Below, piece by piece: positions 1 to 8,289 of a stretch of DNA of 64,000 nt (position 1 is its first letter; each line of letters opens with the position of its first letter). Origin of the DNA: CBDAQR01 sp965199055 (lineage in GTDB: Bacteria; Pseudomonadota; Gammaproteobacteria; Pseudomonadales; Halieaceae); NCBI GenBank assembly GCA_965199055.1, contig CBDAQR010000003.1, positions 186,001-250,000 of the forward strand. Direction: 5' to 3'. The notes under the pieces are model-generated. The model did no database searches. It was not told the DNA's origin and was given only the letters and a program-made list of their open reading frames with translations. The position numbers and the translations under genes are program-made.

Positions 1-628
1 GCTTGATGAAATCGATCTGAATTCCATGCGCTTGCGCCCATTCAGCCAACGCCCCTGATGTAAATTCAGGGCCATTATCAACCCTGATAATAGCGGGATA
101 GCCTCGCCAGGCTGCAATACGATCTAATGTATGTATCACTCGCTCCGTAGTAATGCCCGAATTGATATCTATCGCTAACACTTCTCGATTGAAATCATCA
201 ACCACATTGAACGTGCGAAACCGATGACCGTGACGCAAGGTATCGCTCATAAAATCCATCGACCAACAGATATTGGCTGATCTAGGAACGCGCAATGGCA
301 ACGGATTCCTATTCGGTATCCTGCGTTTTACTTTACGCCGTATATTCAGTTTTAACTCCATATAAACACGGTAAATCCGTTTGTGATTCCAACGTTTACC
401 CAACGCTCTGAGCCGCTTACACAGCTTTGGAAAACCCCAGCGAGGGTGCTTCTCAACCAAGGCCAGCAACGCATCAATCAGCTCACTATCATCTACTCGC
501 TTGGGCGTGTAGTAATACGCCGTGCGACTTAGCGCGGCTGCACCACAGGCCGCTCGAATGCTGACAGGGTAATCCTTGCGCAAACGATCAACCCACTGCC
601 GACGATGGACTGGCCCTAAAGCTTTTTT
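1..628 (-). CDS. IS3-family transposase orfB (DDE catalytic part), partial
   Basis: This frame opens by a -1 slip at bases 622-628 and has no good start codon of its own, as expected for an IS3 orfB made only as an OrfAB fusion. The translated part contains the HTH_21-like region and the first half of the integrase core: the first catalytic Asp in SMDFM, then the second in RVDNGPEF, close to the window edge. The catalytic Glu lies beyond base 1. The product would cut and join element ends through a circular intermediate. No stop codon interrupts the visible frame, so the element may be active; the missing 3' part prevents judgement. Confidence 0.85.
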
Positions 629-879
629 ATGATCTCTTCCTGCATCTGACTCTTCAGGCTGAGATCGGCATACATCTGCTTGAGCTTGCGGTTCTCTTCT
701 TCAAGTTCCTTGAGCCGCCGTACATCGGAGGCTTCCATTCCACCGTACTTAGAGCGCCACTTGTAAAAGGTGCTGAGTCCAATGCCATGCTCTCGACATA
801 TGTCCGGAACCGGCACTCCGCTTTCTGCTTGTTTGAGAAACGCCACAATCTGCGTTTCGCTGAACTTCGATTTGCGCAT
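616..879 (-). CDS. IS3-family transposase orfA (HTH protein)
   Basis: 87 residues, the usual OrfA size. The N-terminal helix-turn-helix (about residues 8-45, with the motif GIGLSTFYKWRSKYGG) binds the element ends. It is followed by a leucine-zipper-like coiled coil (about 50-80) used for OrfA/OrfAB multimerisation. The ATG at 877-879 is preceded on the minus strand by AGGAG with 9-base spacing, a good ribosome site. The last codons (ATA AAA AAG CTT TAG) carry the slippery heptamer that shifts ribosomes into orfB. Confidence 0.9.
   Translation of the reverse strand: MRKSKFSETQIVAFLKQAESGVPVPDICREHGIGLSTFYKWRSKYGGMEASDVRRLKELEEENRKLKQMYADLSLKSQMQEEIIKKL
622..628 (-). other. Programmed -1 frameshift site of the IS element
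   Basis: The minus strand reads A-AAA-AAG in the orfA frame, four codons including the stop before orfA ends. After a -1 slip the frame continues as Lys-Lys-Ala-Leu-Gly-Pro into the transposase catalytic domain without a stop up to the window edge. The A6G heptamer is the established slip signal in many IS3-family elements. Confidence 0.75.
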
Positions 880-906
880 ATGTAAAAACTCCTATCACGT
901 TAGTTT

Positions 907-920
907 GTAGAAATTTCTAC
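907..920. repeat. Perfect 14-bp palindrome GTAGAAATTTCTAC
   Basis: Lies inside the IS between its outer end and orfA, where the element's promoter should be. It could be an OrfA binding site or a short hairpin in the leader. No function is shown. Confidence 0.4.
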
Positions 921-1012
921 GTATGAGTGGCGCTATTTTACGGGGTACTTACAAGACCTTTCGCAGGCATTACCTGCAACCCAAAAACAGGTCCTAACCA
1001 GGGAGTCATGTC

Positions 1013-1339
1013 ATGGTCATTAAATCTACTCGTAACACGGTCGCTGCAGCTGTTGTATTCAGCGTTCTTAGCGGCTTTTCAGGTATCGGCAACGCCAATC
1101 TGCAGGCGATAGATGTGGAGTCGGTAAACGTTCCGTACTCCGATCTGGATCTGCAAGATAAGCACGGCCAGCACGTACTGTACATGCGTCTGCGCGGCGC
1201 CGCGGATGCGGTGTGCGGCGAAGTCATGAGCAAGTCGGCTGCGGAAGTACGCCAAAAGCGTGAATGTTTTGAAAATGCCCTCGATCGCGCGATCCGCGAA
1301 GTGGGCAGTGAGGCACTGATCTCACTCCACCAGGGCTAA
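1013..1339 (+). CDS. UrcA-family exported small protein
   Basis: 108 residues with a Sec-type signal peptide (Lys/Arg N-terminus, hydrophobic core about residues 9-24, likely cut after GNA). The mature part has the pattern typical of UrcA-family proteins: V-Y-DLDL near residue 42, LYMRLRGAADAVCG, then a second Cys in KRECFENALDRA. The two cysteines probably form a disulfide in the periplasm. Function of the family is not known. GGGA at 1001-1004 lies 8 bases before this ATG; a second ATG at 1008 is in another frame. The IS end is only about 60 bases upstream. A GC-rich hairpin follows the stop. Confidence 0.75.
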   Translation: MVIKSTRNTVAAAVVFSVLSGFSGIGNANLQAIDVESVNVPYSDLDLQDKHGQHVLYMRLRGAADAVCGEVMSKSAAEVRQKRECFENALDRAIREVGSEALISLHQG

Positions 1340-1353
1340 CCCCGCCCTTAGCA

Positions 1354-1398
1354 CCCTCGGAGGGTCCCCCTGCCGGAACGCCGGACCGCCTCCGAGGG
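1354..1398 (+). terminator. GC-rich hairpin after the UrcA-family gene
   Basis: Ten-base stem, CCCTCGGAGG (1354-1363) with CCTCCGAGGG (1389-1398), and a 25-base loop that itself contains CCGG repeats. It starts 15 bases after the upstream stop. There is no U-tract after the stem, so intrinsic termination would be weak; it may instead stabilise the mRNA end. Confidence 0.5.
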
Positions 1399-1412
1399 TC
1401 TATACTGCCGGT

Positions 1413-1517
1413 ATGGGAATGATTCTATTTAGTTTGCTTGGATTGCTGTTTGCGGCGGCCGTGTTTTATGGTGCCAGACGTATTCTGACCAAGCTCGAAG
1501 ACGGGGAAGACCAATGA
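1413..1517 (+). CDS. Tiny single-span membrane protein (34 aa), putative
   Basis: An ATG-started frame of 34 residues. It begins MGMILFSLLGLLFAAAVF, one hydrophobic helix, followed by the basic stretch YGARRILTKL and an acidic end. This is the pattern of a small inner-membrane protein with the basic end in the cytoplasm. Its TGA overlaps the next ATG (ATGA), which suggests translational coupling to a second small frame. No clear ribosome site precedes the ATG, and the nearest upstream element is the hairpin at 1354-1398. No family is recognised. Confidence 0.4.
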   Translation: MGMILFSLLGLLFAAAVFYGARRILTKLEDGEDQ

Positions 1518-1684
1518 AGTGGGCGTTGATCGTATTTCTGGTGCACTCACCAACCGGGTCGGTTTCGACCAAAACCGTATCATTCGAGAGCGAACAGCTT
1601 TGTGAGCGCGCGGTGGCGGAGTTCCGCTATCCGACAGATAACGGATTCCGCATCATTACCACCTGCGTAAAGACAGCTAACTAG
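1514..1684 (+). CDS. Small putative exported protein (56 aa)
   Basis: Overlaps the preceding tiny frame by ATGA. The product begins MKWALIVFLVHSPTGS, a short hydrophobic start that could be a signal or membrane anchor. The rest contains two cysteines (SEQLCERAV and TTCVKTAN) separated by about 20 residues, as in small secreted disulfide proteins. GGGGAAGA lies just upstream at 1503-1510 and could serve as its ribosome site. The gene ends 16 bases before the stop of the convergent periplasmic protein. No function can be named. Confidence 0.45.
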   Translation: MKWALIVFLVHSPTGSVSTKTVSFESEQLCERAVAEFRYPTDNGFRIITTCVKTAN

Positions 1685-1699
1685 CTGTTTTTATTATAT

Positions 1700-2191
1700 T
1701 TATTGACCCTGAACCGGGGGCGGAGGTGCTTCCGGCTGAGGCGTCAGAATCAGCGGCGTGGTGCGCATAATCTCGAAATCCATCAGCGTGGAAATCTGTG
1801 TATCCACCTGGATAAACCGCGCAGCCAGCACGGGCCCCAGGGCTTCCGAAAACTCCTTGAAGTAGCGCTCACGTCGCTCTATACGAGAGCGTTGAATCTC
1901 AAAGGTCGTCTGCGCCAGTTCATTCGCGGCGGCATCGTCCATGTGGTCATAGTTGCCGGCAAATCCCTGCAGCATGCTGATACGCCTCGCCAGCAGTGTG
2001 TCCTGCTCATCCGCGTATTGGCGGTAGATTGGCCAGAAGACTTCCTGTTGCTCTGGCGTCAGCTTCATCGCGGTCGCGATCATACCCATGCGGCCGCTGC
2101 GGATATCCTGCTTGGCCAGCTCAATGACTTCCTGCTGAGCCTGCACAACACCTGCAGTCAGCAATGCAACCATCACCACTAGTCTTTTCAA
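1700..2191 (-). CDS. Periplasmic LTxxQ-type (Spy/CpxP-like) protein
   Basis: 163 residues with a signal peptide (MKRLVVMVALLTAG, probable cut after VQA). The mature helical part contains LTPEQQEVFWPIYRQY around residue 45, the LTxxQ-like motif of Spy/CpxP relatives, and a Pro-rich tail. Proteins of this shape are thought to buffer misfolded or metal-stressed envelope proteins; the precise role here is inference. The start is a TTG placed 3 bases after the stop of the upstream DHH gene, with GGGGGG 8 bases before it, so the two genes are probably co-transcribed. Confidence 0.65.
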   Translation of the reverse strand: MKRLVVMVALLTAGVVQAQQEVIELAKQDIRSGRMGMIATAMKLTPEQQEVFWPIYRQYADEQDTLLARRISMLQGFAGNYDHMDDAAANELAQTTFEIQRSRIERRERYFKEFSEALGPVLAARFIQVDTQISTLMDFEIMRTTPLILTPQPEAPPPPVQGQ

Positions 2192-2194
2192 GGT

Positions 2195-3160
2195 TCATGC
2201 CCCCCGGTAGAAGTCTGCGAATTGCGTCATGAAATCATCCAGCATGTCTGCTGGCAAGTCATTCACACCCGCCGCTGCCTTGCGTCCACCACCGGTGGGA
2301 AAACGCATGCATAATTCATCGGCCCCGGTTTTATTATTGAGCGGCGCGCGCACACTCACCAAATAGTTACCATTGGCCTTCTCGGTCAGCACCGCGTGAC
2401 CGCGGTCGGGGCTGCCGTTGGCAAGATCGTTGCTGTATACGCCGCTCACACGACGGGCCCAGGGTTCGTTCGGCAGTATAAATACGGCGCTGCTATCTTC
2501 GGCGCGCTCAGGCTGAACCGATGCGGCGGCCGCCATATCGTCGCGATAGCCATTCTCCAGTTTCTGGAAGCTCTCTTGGCTATCACTCATAAAGTCGAAG
2601 GGGCTGCCATAGGGGCTCACCAACTGATACAGATCGGCAGGGGCAAAATGCAGATCTTCAAGATTAGAGCCGTAACCGTTGTAGTTGATATACGTTCCGA
2701 GATTCTTCAGCTGCTCCAGTCGCACCTCATCCAGTTCCAGCGGCTTGGCCAGTGTCTCGGCGCTGGCGAAAAGGTTATCACCGAAGGCACCCACCACGGC
2801 CCACTCCAGATAGGCACCCTGCAAATACCCGTTGATGAGAATGCTGGTGCAGACATCCGGCTCGGTGTTGATAAGCGCGGTCAGCTTATCCGTCTCGGGA
2901 ATATCACCCGCCACATGATGATCGCAATAAAACACCTCTGCGCCGGCCTCTAACGCTGCCAGCAACGCCTCTTTGTTCTTATCCATAGACACGTCGAGCA
3001 CAGTAATGGTGTCACCTGGCTGCGCATCGATCTGTTTCATTAGGTTGATGTCGCGTTTCACGCCAGTAATGATGGTCGAGTCTTTCGGCTCCGCATTGCG
3101 CAGTTGCGTCAGGGCGCAGATACCATCGGCATCGCCATTAAATACGTCATAGTGGGTCAT
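2195..3160 (-). CDS. DHH-family phosphoesterase
   Basis: 321 residues. The N-terminal part has the DHH-family metal motifs: NGDADGICA (residues 8-16), an internal VLDVS segment and the hallmark CDHHVAGD near residue 80. Close to the C-terminus PTGGGRKAAAG matches the DHHA1 substrate-binding glycine motif. Relatives cleave phosphoester bonds in nanoRNA, cyclic dinucleotides or related substrates with Mn2+; the substrate here cannot be read from sequence. The length fits the short stand-alone DHH proteins rather than RecJ. It is followed at 3 bases by the LTxxQ periplasmic gene. Confidence 0.8.
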   Translation of the reverse strand: MTHYDVFNGDADGICALTQLRNAEPKDSTIITGVKRDINLMKQIDAQPGDTITVLDVSMDKNKEALLAALEAGAEVFYCDHHVAGDIPETDKLTALINTEPDVCTSILINGYLQGAYLEWAVVGAFGDNLFASAETLAKPLELDEVRLEQLKNLGTYINYNGYGSNLEDLHFAPADLYQLVSPYGSPFDFMSDSQESFQKLENGYRDDMAAAASVQPERAEDSSAVFILPNEPWARRVSGVYSNDLANGSPDRGHAVLTEKANGNYLVSVRAPLNNKTGADELCMRFPTGGGRKAAAGVNDLPADMLDDFMTQFADFYRGA

Positions 3161-3197
3161 GGAATTACCTTATCAGTGCGTACCACCAGGGGGTGGT

Positions 3198-5204
3198 TTA
3201 GTTATCTTTGCTTCGCTCCGAAAAGAGCTCTTGTACATTGGATGAAGTCCGCGCGCTGCCAGACTGCTGCTTGCGCCACAGGTGGTCGTGTACCTGCTCG
3301 TGCTCATGAAAGCCGCTCACTGCCGCCAGCAGCACATCGCGAATCCCGTCACAGTCCATATGTTCGCAGTGCTCGTCGAGCTCACGCAGCCAATCAGAGA
3401 GTTGCTCCAACGCGGGAAACTCATCTTCGGCACGCATAATCATTGGATGACCGGTACCTGTGACATTGTCACCGAGCATAAGCTCCTCATAGAGCTTTTC
3501 GCCCGGGCGCAGGCCAGTAAACTGAATCTCCAGGTCGCCCGCCGGATTCTCATCATCTTTGATGCTGTAACCGGACAGGCGAATCATGCGCTGGGCGAGA
3601 TCGACGATCTTCACCGGCTCGCCCATATCCAGCACGAACACATCGCCACCGGTACCCATGGCACTGGCCTGCAATACCAGCTGCGCGGCCTCGGGGATGG
3701 TCATAAAGTAGCGGGTGACTTCCGGGTGGGTCACCGTAATGGGGCCACCGGAATGAATCTGTTCACGGAACAGTGGCACCACCGAGCCGGACGAACCCAA
3801 CACGTTGCCAAAGCGCACCATACAGAATCGCGTGTGAGCGTCACGCCCGGCCAAGGCCTGGCACAACATCTCCGCAAAGCGCTTCGAGGCTCCCATGACA
3901 TTGGTCGGGCGAACGGCTTTGTCAGTTGACACCAGCACGAAGGTTTCTACGCCGGCCTCGACCGCGGCCTCGGCTGCATACCAGGTTCCAAAGATATTGT
4001 TCGCCACACCTTCGGCAATGTTGTACTCGACCAGCGGCACATGCTTGTAGGCCGCCGCGTGGTAGACCGTCTCTACTTTGAAGGTACGAAAAATTCGCTG
4101 CAGGCGACGCTGGTCCTGCACCGAGCCCAACAGTGGTGCAATCTCTATATCGCTGCCGACACCCATGGAACGCAGCTCACGTTCGATGTTGTAAAGCGCA
4201 TACTCCGAACTATCCAGCAGAACCAACTCCTTCGGCTCTGCCAGCAGGATTTGTCGACACAGTTCGGAGCCAATAGAACCACCCGCGCCGGTCACCATCA
4301 CTACCTTGTTGTGTATGCAGCGATCGATCAACTCTGGGTGCGGAGGCACCGGATCGCGACCCAACAAATCTTCCAGTTCAATATCCTGGATCTGACCGAC
4401 ACTGGCCTTGCCCTGCAGGATATCGGCAAATTTTGGCACGGTACGCACATACACCGGCAGATTCACCAGTGAGTTGATGATCTCGCGGCGGCGCTCGGCG
4501 CTTACCGAAGGCAACGCTAACAGTACCTGGGTTATTTCATGCTCTTCGATGAGAGTCTGTATGTCGGCAGGCGCCATCACCTGCACCCCGTGAATCACAG
4601 TGCGCTGCAGGCGCGGGTCGTCATCCACAAAACACACGGCACGAAACTGATCGCCGTGGTTAAAGGTGGATAGCAGCAATCGGCCAGACTCTCCAGCACC
4701 GTAAATGATGACTTTTTCGCAGGTGGAAAACAGCTTGTCCTGGTAATAGGCGCGAACCAAAAAGCGCGTGCCACCGATCAATAGCAGCGCAAGCCCCCAG
4801 TAGATGAAGGGGAGTGAACGGGGCACATGTGCCTGGGTAAAGAAAATGGTCGCTCCCAGCACCATGGTGGAATAGCTAACACCACGAATAATCGCCCAGA
4901 TAGCCTGTTGGCCCATGAAGCGGATGACGGCACGGTAGAGACCAAGCCTGAGGAAAATAACGGCGCTAACGAGGGTGGTAGCTATAGCACAGGCAATCTC
5001 AACCGGGCCGATGAAAAATTGCGTATGGCCATGTCTCAGCGCGATCGCCGACCAGATTGCGGCGCACACAAACACCATATCTAGACTCAGCAACAGGGCC
5101 TGCTTGATATTGCGCGGCAACTGGATGAGTTTTTCCAGCGCCACAACACCGCTGCGGAGAATGCCTCCGAAGGTGTGATGTGCGAATTTCTGTACTGGCG
5201 TCAA
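3198..5204 (-). CDS. wbpM: Membrane nucleotide-sugar 4,6-dehydratase (WbpM/CapD type)
   Basis: 668 residues, the size of WbpM. About four membrane helices in the first 150 residues are followed by a CoA-binding-like Rossmann domain (VIIYGAGESG) and then the catalytic SDR domain with VTGAGGSIGSELC near residue 300. The active-site region reads MGASKR, the short form seen in WbpM/FlaA1-type dehydratases in place of YxxxK. The enzyme converts UDP-GlcNAc to the 4-keto-6-deoxy sugar for O-antigen or capsule. It is last in the minus-strand set with the WbpV- and WbpL-like genes. The start is a TTG without a clear ribosome site; an in-frame GTG at 5144 would give an N-terminus closer to WbpM, so the start is uncertain. 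Confidence 0.85.
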   Translation of the reverse strand: MTPVQKFAHHTFGGILRSGVVALEKLIQLPRNIKQALLLSLDMVFVCAAIWSAIALRHGHTQFFIGPVEIACAIATTLVSAVIFLRLGLYRAVIRFMGQQAIWAIIRGVSYSTMVLGATIFFTQAHVPRSLPFIYWGLALLLIGGTRFLVRAYYQDKLFSTCEKVIIYGAGESGRLLLSTFNHGDQFRAVCFVDDDPRLQRTVIHGVQVMAPADIQTLIEEHEITQVLLALPSVSAERRREIINSLVNLPVYVRTVPKFADILQGKASVGQIQDIELEDLLGRDPVPPHPELIDRCIHNKVVMVTGAGGSIGSELCRQILLAEPKELVLLDSSEYALYNIERELRSMGVGSDIEIAPLLGSVQDQRRLQRIFRTFKVETVYHAAAYKHVPLVEYNIAEGVANNIFGTWYAAEAAVEAGVETFVLVSTDKAVRPTNVMGASKRFAEMLCQALAGRDAHTRFCMVRFGNVLGSSGSVVPLFREQIHSGGPITVTHPEVTRYFMTIPEAAQLVLQASAMGTGGDVFVLDMGEPVKIVDLAQRMIRLSGYSIKDDENPAGDLEIQFTGLRPGEKLYEELMLGDNVTGTGHPMIMRAEDEFPALEQLSDWLRELDEHCEHMDCDGIRDVLLAAVSGFHEHEQVHDHLWRKQQSGSARTSSNVQELFSERSKDN

Positions 5205-5266
5205 GCAGTTACACCCGTATTAACTGCGAACAGGAGCGCCATTTTAACGGTTTTCAGCGCCAATTA

Positions 5267-6226
5267 TTACGGTAATTTCACCGCTTTGAACCACAGAAAT
5301 AGCAGCGGCAGGTAGGCCAGCAGCAGGCTGGCAGGCAACCAGTCCGGCCAGAACAGGGACAGAATGGCCAGCGGTGCTAGCCACAGCAGGTTATAGGCAG
5401 TCATAGCCCACACCACTCGGGCATGGCTATTCCAGTGTCGGCTTAACCGCTGGTAGATATGCAGGCGATGGGCCCGGGTTACCTGCTGTCCGGTAGCGGC
5501 CCTCCACAGCAAGGTAATGCTGGCGTCGCCAATAAACGCCGCCAATAAAATCAGCCAGCAGTACAGCGGAATCACCCCGCTCAATGACAGGGCAGCCAGC
5601 AAGAATCCGAGCGGAATGCTGCCGGTATCGCCCATAAACAGGCGCGCGGGCGCCCAATTCCAGGCCAGAAACCCCGCACAGGCAGCCACCAACATCAGGT
5701 TAAACGTCATGAATTCAACATCGGCCTGCCCCAATGCGCTCAGCAGAGAGGCAGCCGAGCCCACGAACAGCACTTCCGCAGCCGCAATGCCATCAATGCC
5801 GTCCATGAAATTGAACAGGTTCAACAGCCACAGGGCATACAAGCCAAACAGCATAAAGGCCCATAGAGGTAGCGGCCAAAGTAATACCCACACCGTAAAG
5901 AAACAGGCAACACCGTAGATCAGAAACCGCAGAATAACGGGCAGCCCTATGCGATCATCGATTACGCCAATGAGCATCAGGAACACCGACGCCGTGAGTA
6001 AATAGCTGTACAGCGGTGACCAGGGCATGAAGAGCAATGCCAGGCTCCAGCCGGCACCCAATCCGAGCAAGACACCGATACCGCCCCCGCGCGGGGTCGG
6101 CACCGTATGCGAGCTGCGCTCGTTGGGAATATCCAGAATGCGCCAGCGTAAGGCCGCACGCCGGTAAACGCCGCAGGCCAACAGCGAGATGACCAGGGCA
6201 GTAGTGATGACCGCTGCAAGCATCAT
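5267..6226 (-). CDS. wbpL: Undecaprenyl-phosphate sugar-1-phosphate transferase (WbpL/WecA family)
   Basis: 319 residues, almost wholly hydrophobic with about ten membrane helices. The cytoplasmic loops carry the family motifs: a DD-like VIDDRIG near residue 95, NLFNFMDGIDGIA near 140, MGDTGSIPLGF near 200, and the C-terminal AHRLHIYQRL. The family moves a HexNAc-1-phosphate from UDP onto undecaprenyl phosphate, the first committed step of O-antigen assembly. Next to WbpV- and WbpM-like enzymes, the likely donor is UDP-QuiNAc or a similar 6-deoxy sugar (inference). Its ATG overlaps the stop of the epimerase gene by 4 bases, so the two are translationally coupled. Confidence 0.85.
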   Translation of the reverse strand: MMLAAVITTALVISLLACGVYRRAALRWRILDIPNERSSHTVPTPRGGGIGVLLGLGAGWSLALLFMPWSPLYSYLLTASVFLMLIGVIDDRIGLPVILRFLIYGVACFFTVWVLLWPLPLWAFMLFGLYALWLLNLFNFMDGIDGIAAAEVLFVGSAASLLSALGQADVEFMTFNLMLVAACAGFLAWNWAPARLFMGDTGSIPLGFLLAALSLSGVIPLYCWLILLAAFIGDASITLLWRAATGQQVTRAHRLHIYQRLSRHWNSHARVVWAMTAYNLLWLAPLAILSLFWPDWLPASLLLAYLPLLFLWFKAVKLP

Positions 6227-7077
6227 GCGTGCACCGCCAGCATGTCAGCCACTACATCTTCGAACCGTTGACGAGGTTGCCACGGGAGCCACTCAGATAG
6301 TGCGTTGCTATACAGCTCCTCTCCAAACAGCTTCTCGTAGTAAGTTTCCTCGCCAGTGCCGCCCTGCCGCAAATCCAGTAGCCAACAGGCCAATCGCCAA
6401 CCGCTCCTGGGCAGCCACGCGCGCGAGGGCGAAAGATGTAGGCCAGCTCGAATCGCATCGTGCATGCGCCGCAGGTCGTATTGTTCGCCATCCGTCGCGG
6501 TGAGAGTGATGGATTCCCCGCGTTCCTGCTGCACCAATAAGCCTATTAGCTCGCAAAGATCTGGAAGCCCTATCATAGAACGACTACCGCCGTGTGGCGG
6601 TGCCGGCAAACCGCGCTTCACACCCCGTATCAGGGTCGCAAGATTACCTTTGGCCCCGGGTCCATAAACCAGCGCCGGGCGCAGATTGATTACCTGCATG
6701 GCGCTATTCCCAAACCGTTCTTCCAATGCACGTTCGGCGCGCCACTTCCAATAGCCATAGGCACCCGCGTCCTCTGCCGCTTTGACCGTGCTCAGGAATA
6801 TAAAACGCTCTACACCCGCCACTTGCGCGGCTTCGGCCTGAGCCAATACCGCACTATAATTTCCAGCTTCGTGCTCCGGCTCACTAGCCTCCTGATGAGC
6901 AACACCGGCACAGTGCACCAAAACCTGAACGCCTTGCAGCGTATCGCCGCGCACGTGTTCCCGACCACTCTTGGCAACTTCGCTTCCGCTATTCGCTAGC
7001 GCTGCGCAGAGCTTAGAGCCAATAAAACCGGTGGCCCCGGTAACATGACAGACCCTGTTGGTCGGCGGTAAAGGCAT
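6223..7077 (-). CDS. NAD-dependent epimerase/reductase (WbpV-like)
   Basis: 284 residues, extended SDR fold. CHVTGATGFIGSKLC at the start binds NAD(P); YGYWKWRAE near residue 117 holds the catalytic Tyr-xxx-Lys pair. In Pseudomonas, WbpV-type enzymes reduce the 4-keto sugar made by WbpM to give UDP-D-QuiNAc, and WbpV-WbpL-WbpM often lie together in that order. The same order here (epimerase, then transferase by ATGA overlap, then dehydratase) supports that role, but a C4 epimerase acting on another sugar is possible. The terminator of comEA lies upstream, so this gene should have its own promoter or depend on read-through. Confidence 0.75.
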   Translation of the reverse strand: MPLPPTNRVCHVTGATGFIGSKLCAALANSGSEVAKSGREHVRGDTLQGVQVLVHCAGVAHQEASEPEHEAGNYSAVLAQAEAAQVAGVERFIFLSTVKAAEDAGAYGYWKWRAERALEERFGNSAMQVINLRPALVYGPGAKGNLATLIRGVKRGLPAPPHGGSRSMIGLPDLCELIGLLVQQERGESITLTATDGEQYDLRRMHDAIRAGLHLSPSRAWLPRSGWRLACWLLDLRQGGTGEETYYEKLFGEELYSNALSEWLPWQPRQRFEDVVADMLAVHA

Positions 7078-7132
7078 GAAGTCGTGGAGCCGTTCCTGTG
7101 TTATTAGACTGTTATTCGGATTGACGCGACCC

Positions 7133-7157
7133 CAAAAAGAAGGGGGCCGAAGCCCCC
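7133..7157 (-). terminator. Intrinsic terminator after comEA
   Basis: On the minus strand a six-base GC stem GGGGGC/GCCCCC (7152-7157 with 7142-7147) is closed by the very stable TTCG loop and followed by TTCTTTTT. It lies 24 bases after the comEA-like stop. Confidence 0.85.
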
Positions 7158-7180
7158 GTCATGATACGGATGCAACCGGC

Positions 7181-7477
7181 TTATTCCAATGTAATACGAT
7201 CGCGGTTCTTATCGACGATTGACTGCCCTACCCCTCTCACTTCCAGCAAGTCATCTGCCGAAAAGAAAGGTCCGTAAGACTCCCGGTATTGCACAATGGC
7301 TTGCGCTCGCGAGTAACCCACTCCTTTGAGATTCTGCGCGAGCGTATCCCCGTCTGCGGTGTTGATGTTGACGGCCTGCGACTGGCTGGCCACCGCCACT
7401 TCCGCTGCGTGCAGCGTCAGAGGCGCCAGTGCCGGCGACAGTCCGAGTAAAAATGCGAGTATAAGTCTCTTTAACAT
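7181..7477 (-). CDS. ComEA-family helix-hairpin-helix DNA-binding protein
   Basis: 98 residues with a signal peptide (hydrophobic core about 5-20, cleaved near LHAAEV). The mature part is a ComEA-type double helix-hairpin-helix: VNINTADGDTLAQNLKGVG and then DLLEVRGVGQSIVDKNRD. ComEA proteins bind DNA in the periplasm during uptake; short versions occur in most Gammaproteobacteria, including one next to wbpM in P. aeruginosa. Conserved synteny rather than a competence cluster explains its position here. The gene ends in a strong terminator. Confidence 0.85.
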   Translation of the reverse strand: MLKRLILAFLLGLSPALAPLTLHAAEVAVASQSQAVNINTADGDTLAQNLKGVGYSRAQAIVQYRESYGPFFSADDLLEVRGVGQSIVDKNRDRITLE

Positions 7478-7590
7478 GGCTGGATCTCCTATCCGTTGAT
7501 GCGTCCTGCGGCACCCGTATCGATAGAAAGTCTAGCCGCCCAGTCGAAGCGTGCCGGGCTCTGTGCCTACAATTTCGTTCGAATTGCGGC

Positions 7591-8289
7591 TCAAGCTGCC
7601 AGGGATTCCTGAATGTGCTTGAGCGTTTGCATCGGATCTGCGGCCTTGGTGATGGAGCGACCGATAACAAGGTAACTGCTACCCAACGCCAATGCGTCTG
7701 CCGGTGTGACTACGCGGCGCTGATCATCGGCCGAGTCACCCTTCAATCGAATCCCCGGTGTCACCAGCGCAAAACCCTCGCCACATTGCTGGCGCAGCAT
7801 GTCGGCCTCCTGTGCGGAACAAACAACGCCGTCGAGTCCGCTATCCTGGGACAATTGGGCGAGACGCCCCACCCGCTCACGCGCCGACTCCGTATAGCCG
7901 AGCTCTACCAGGTCTTCATCAGACATACTGGTGAGCACCGTTACACCAATCAGCAGCGGCTGATGACGGCTGTTCGCCGCCGCTTCCGCCGCGGCCTCCA
8001 ACATGCGCCGCCCACCGCTGGCATGCACGTTAACCATCCATACCCCAAGATCGGCGGCGGACTTAACGGCTTTCGCCACGGTATTGGGGATATCGTGATA
8101 CTTGAGGTCGAGAAACACATCGAAACCGCGCACCTGCAACTGCTCTACCAGATCGGGACCTGCCCGTGTGAACAATTCCTTGCCCACCTTTACACGGCAC
8201 AGTTGAGGGTTGAGATGATCGGCAAGCGCCAGGGCGGCTGGCGCATTGTCATAATCCAGGGCAACGATTACGGGGTTCTCTGACATCAA
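7591..8289 (-). CDS. pyrF: Orotidine 5'-phosphate decarboxylase
   Basis: 232 residues, the normal length. VALDYDN at the start and the signature DLKYHDIPNTVAKAV near residue 62 contain the catalytic Lys/Asp network (D-x-K-x-x-D) that decarboxylates OMP to UMP, the last step of pyrimidine synthesis. The C-terminal phosphate loop is TPGIRLKGDSADDQRR, and YLVIGRSIT ends the barrel. It overlaps lapA by 4 bases, the same lapA-pyrF pairing as in many gammaproteobacteria. Confidence 0.95.
   Translation of the reverse strand: MMSENPVIVALDYDNAPAALALADHLNPQLCRVKVGKELFTRAGPDLVEQLQVRGFDVFLDLKYHDIPNTVAKAVKSAADLGVWMVNVHASGGRRMLEAAAEAAANSRHQPLLIGVTVLTSMSDEDLVELGYTESARERVGRLAQLSQDSGLDGVVCSAQEADMLRQQCGEGFALVTPGIRLKGDSADDQRRVVTPADALALGSSYLVIGRSITKAADPMQTLKHIQESLAA

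Larger units (their letters stand above)
1..953 (-). mobile_element. IS3-family insertion sequence, IS407-like, cut by window start
   Basis: Two overlapping reading frames on the minus strand, orfA and orfB, joined by an A-AAA-AAG slip site, are the standard plan of IS3-family elements. The orfA sequence and the DDE segment of orfB resemble the IS407 group. The outer end upstream of orfA is probably near base 953, where the minus strand reads TGTAAGTACCCC, an end starting with TG as is common in the family. The other end and the target duplication lie outside the window, so the terminal repeat cannot be confirmed. The element sits directly upstream of the UrcA-family gene and may have separated it from its old promoter. 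Confidence 0.85.
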
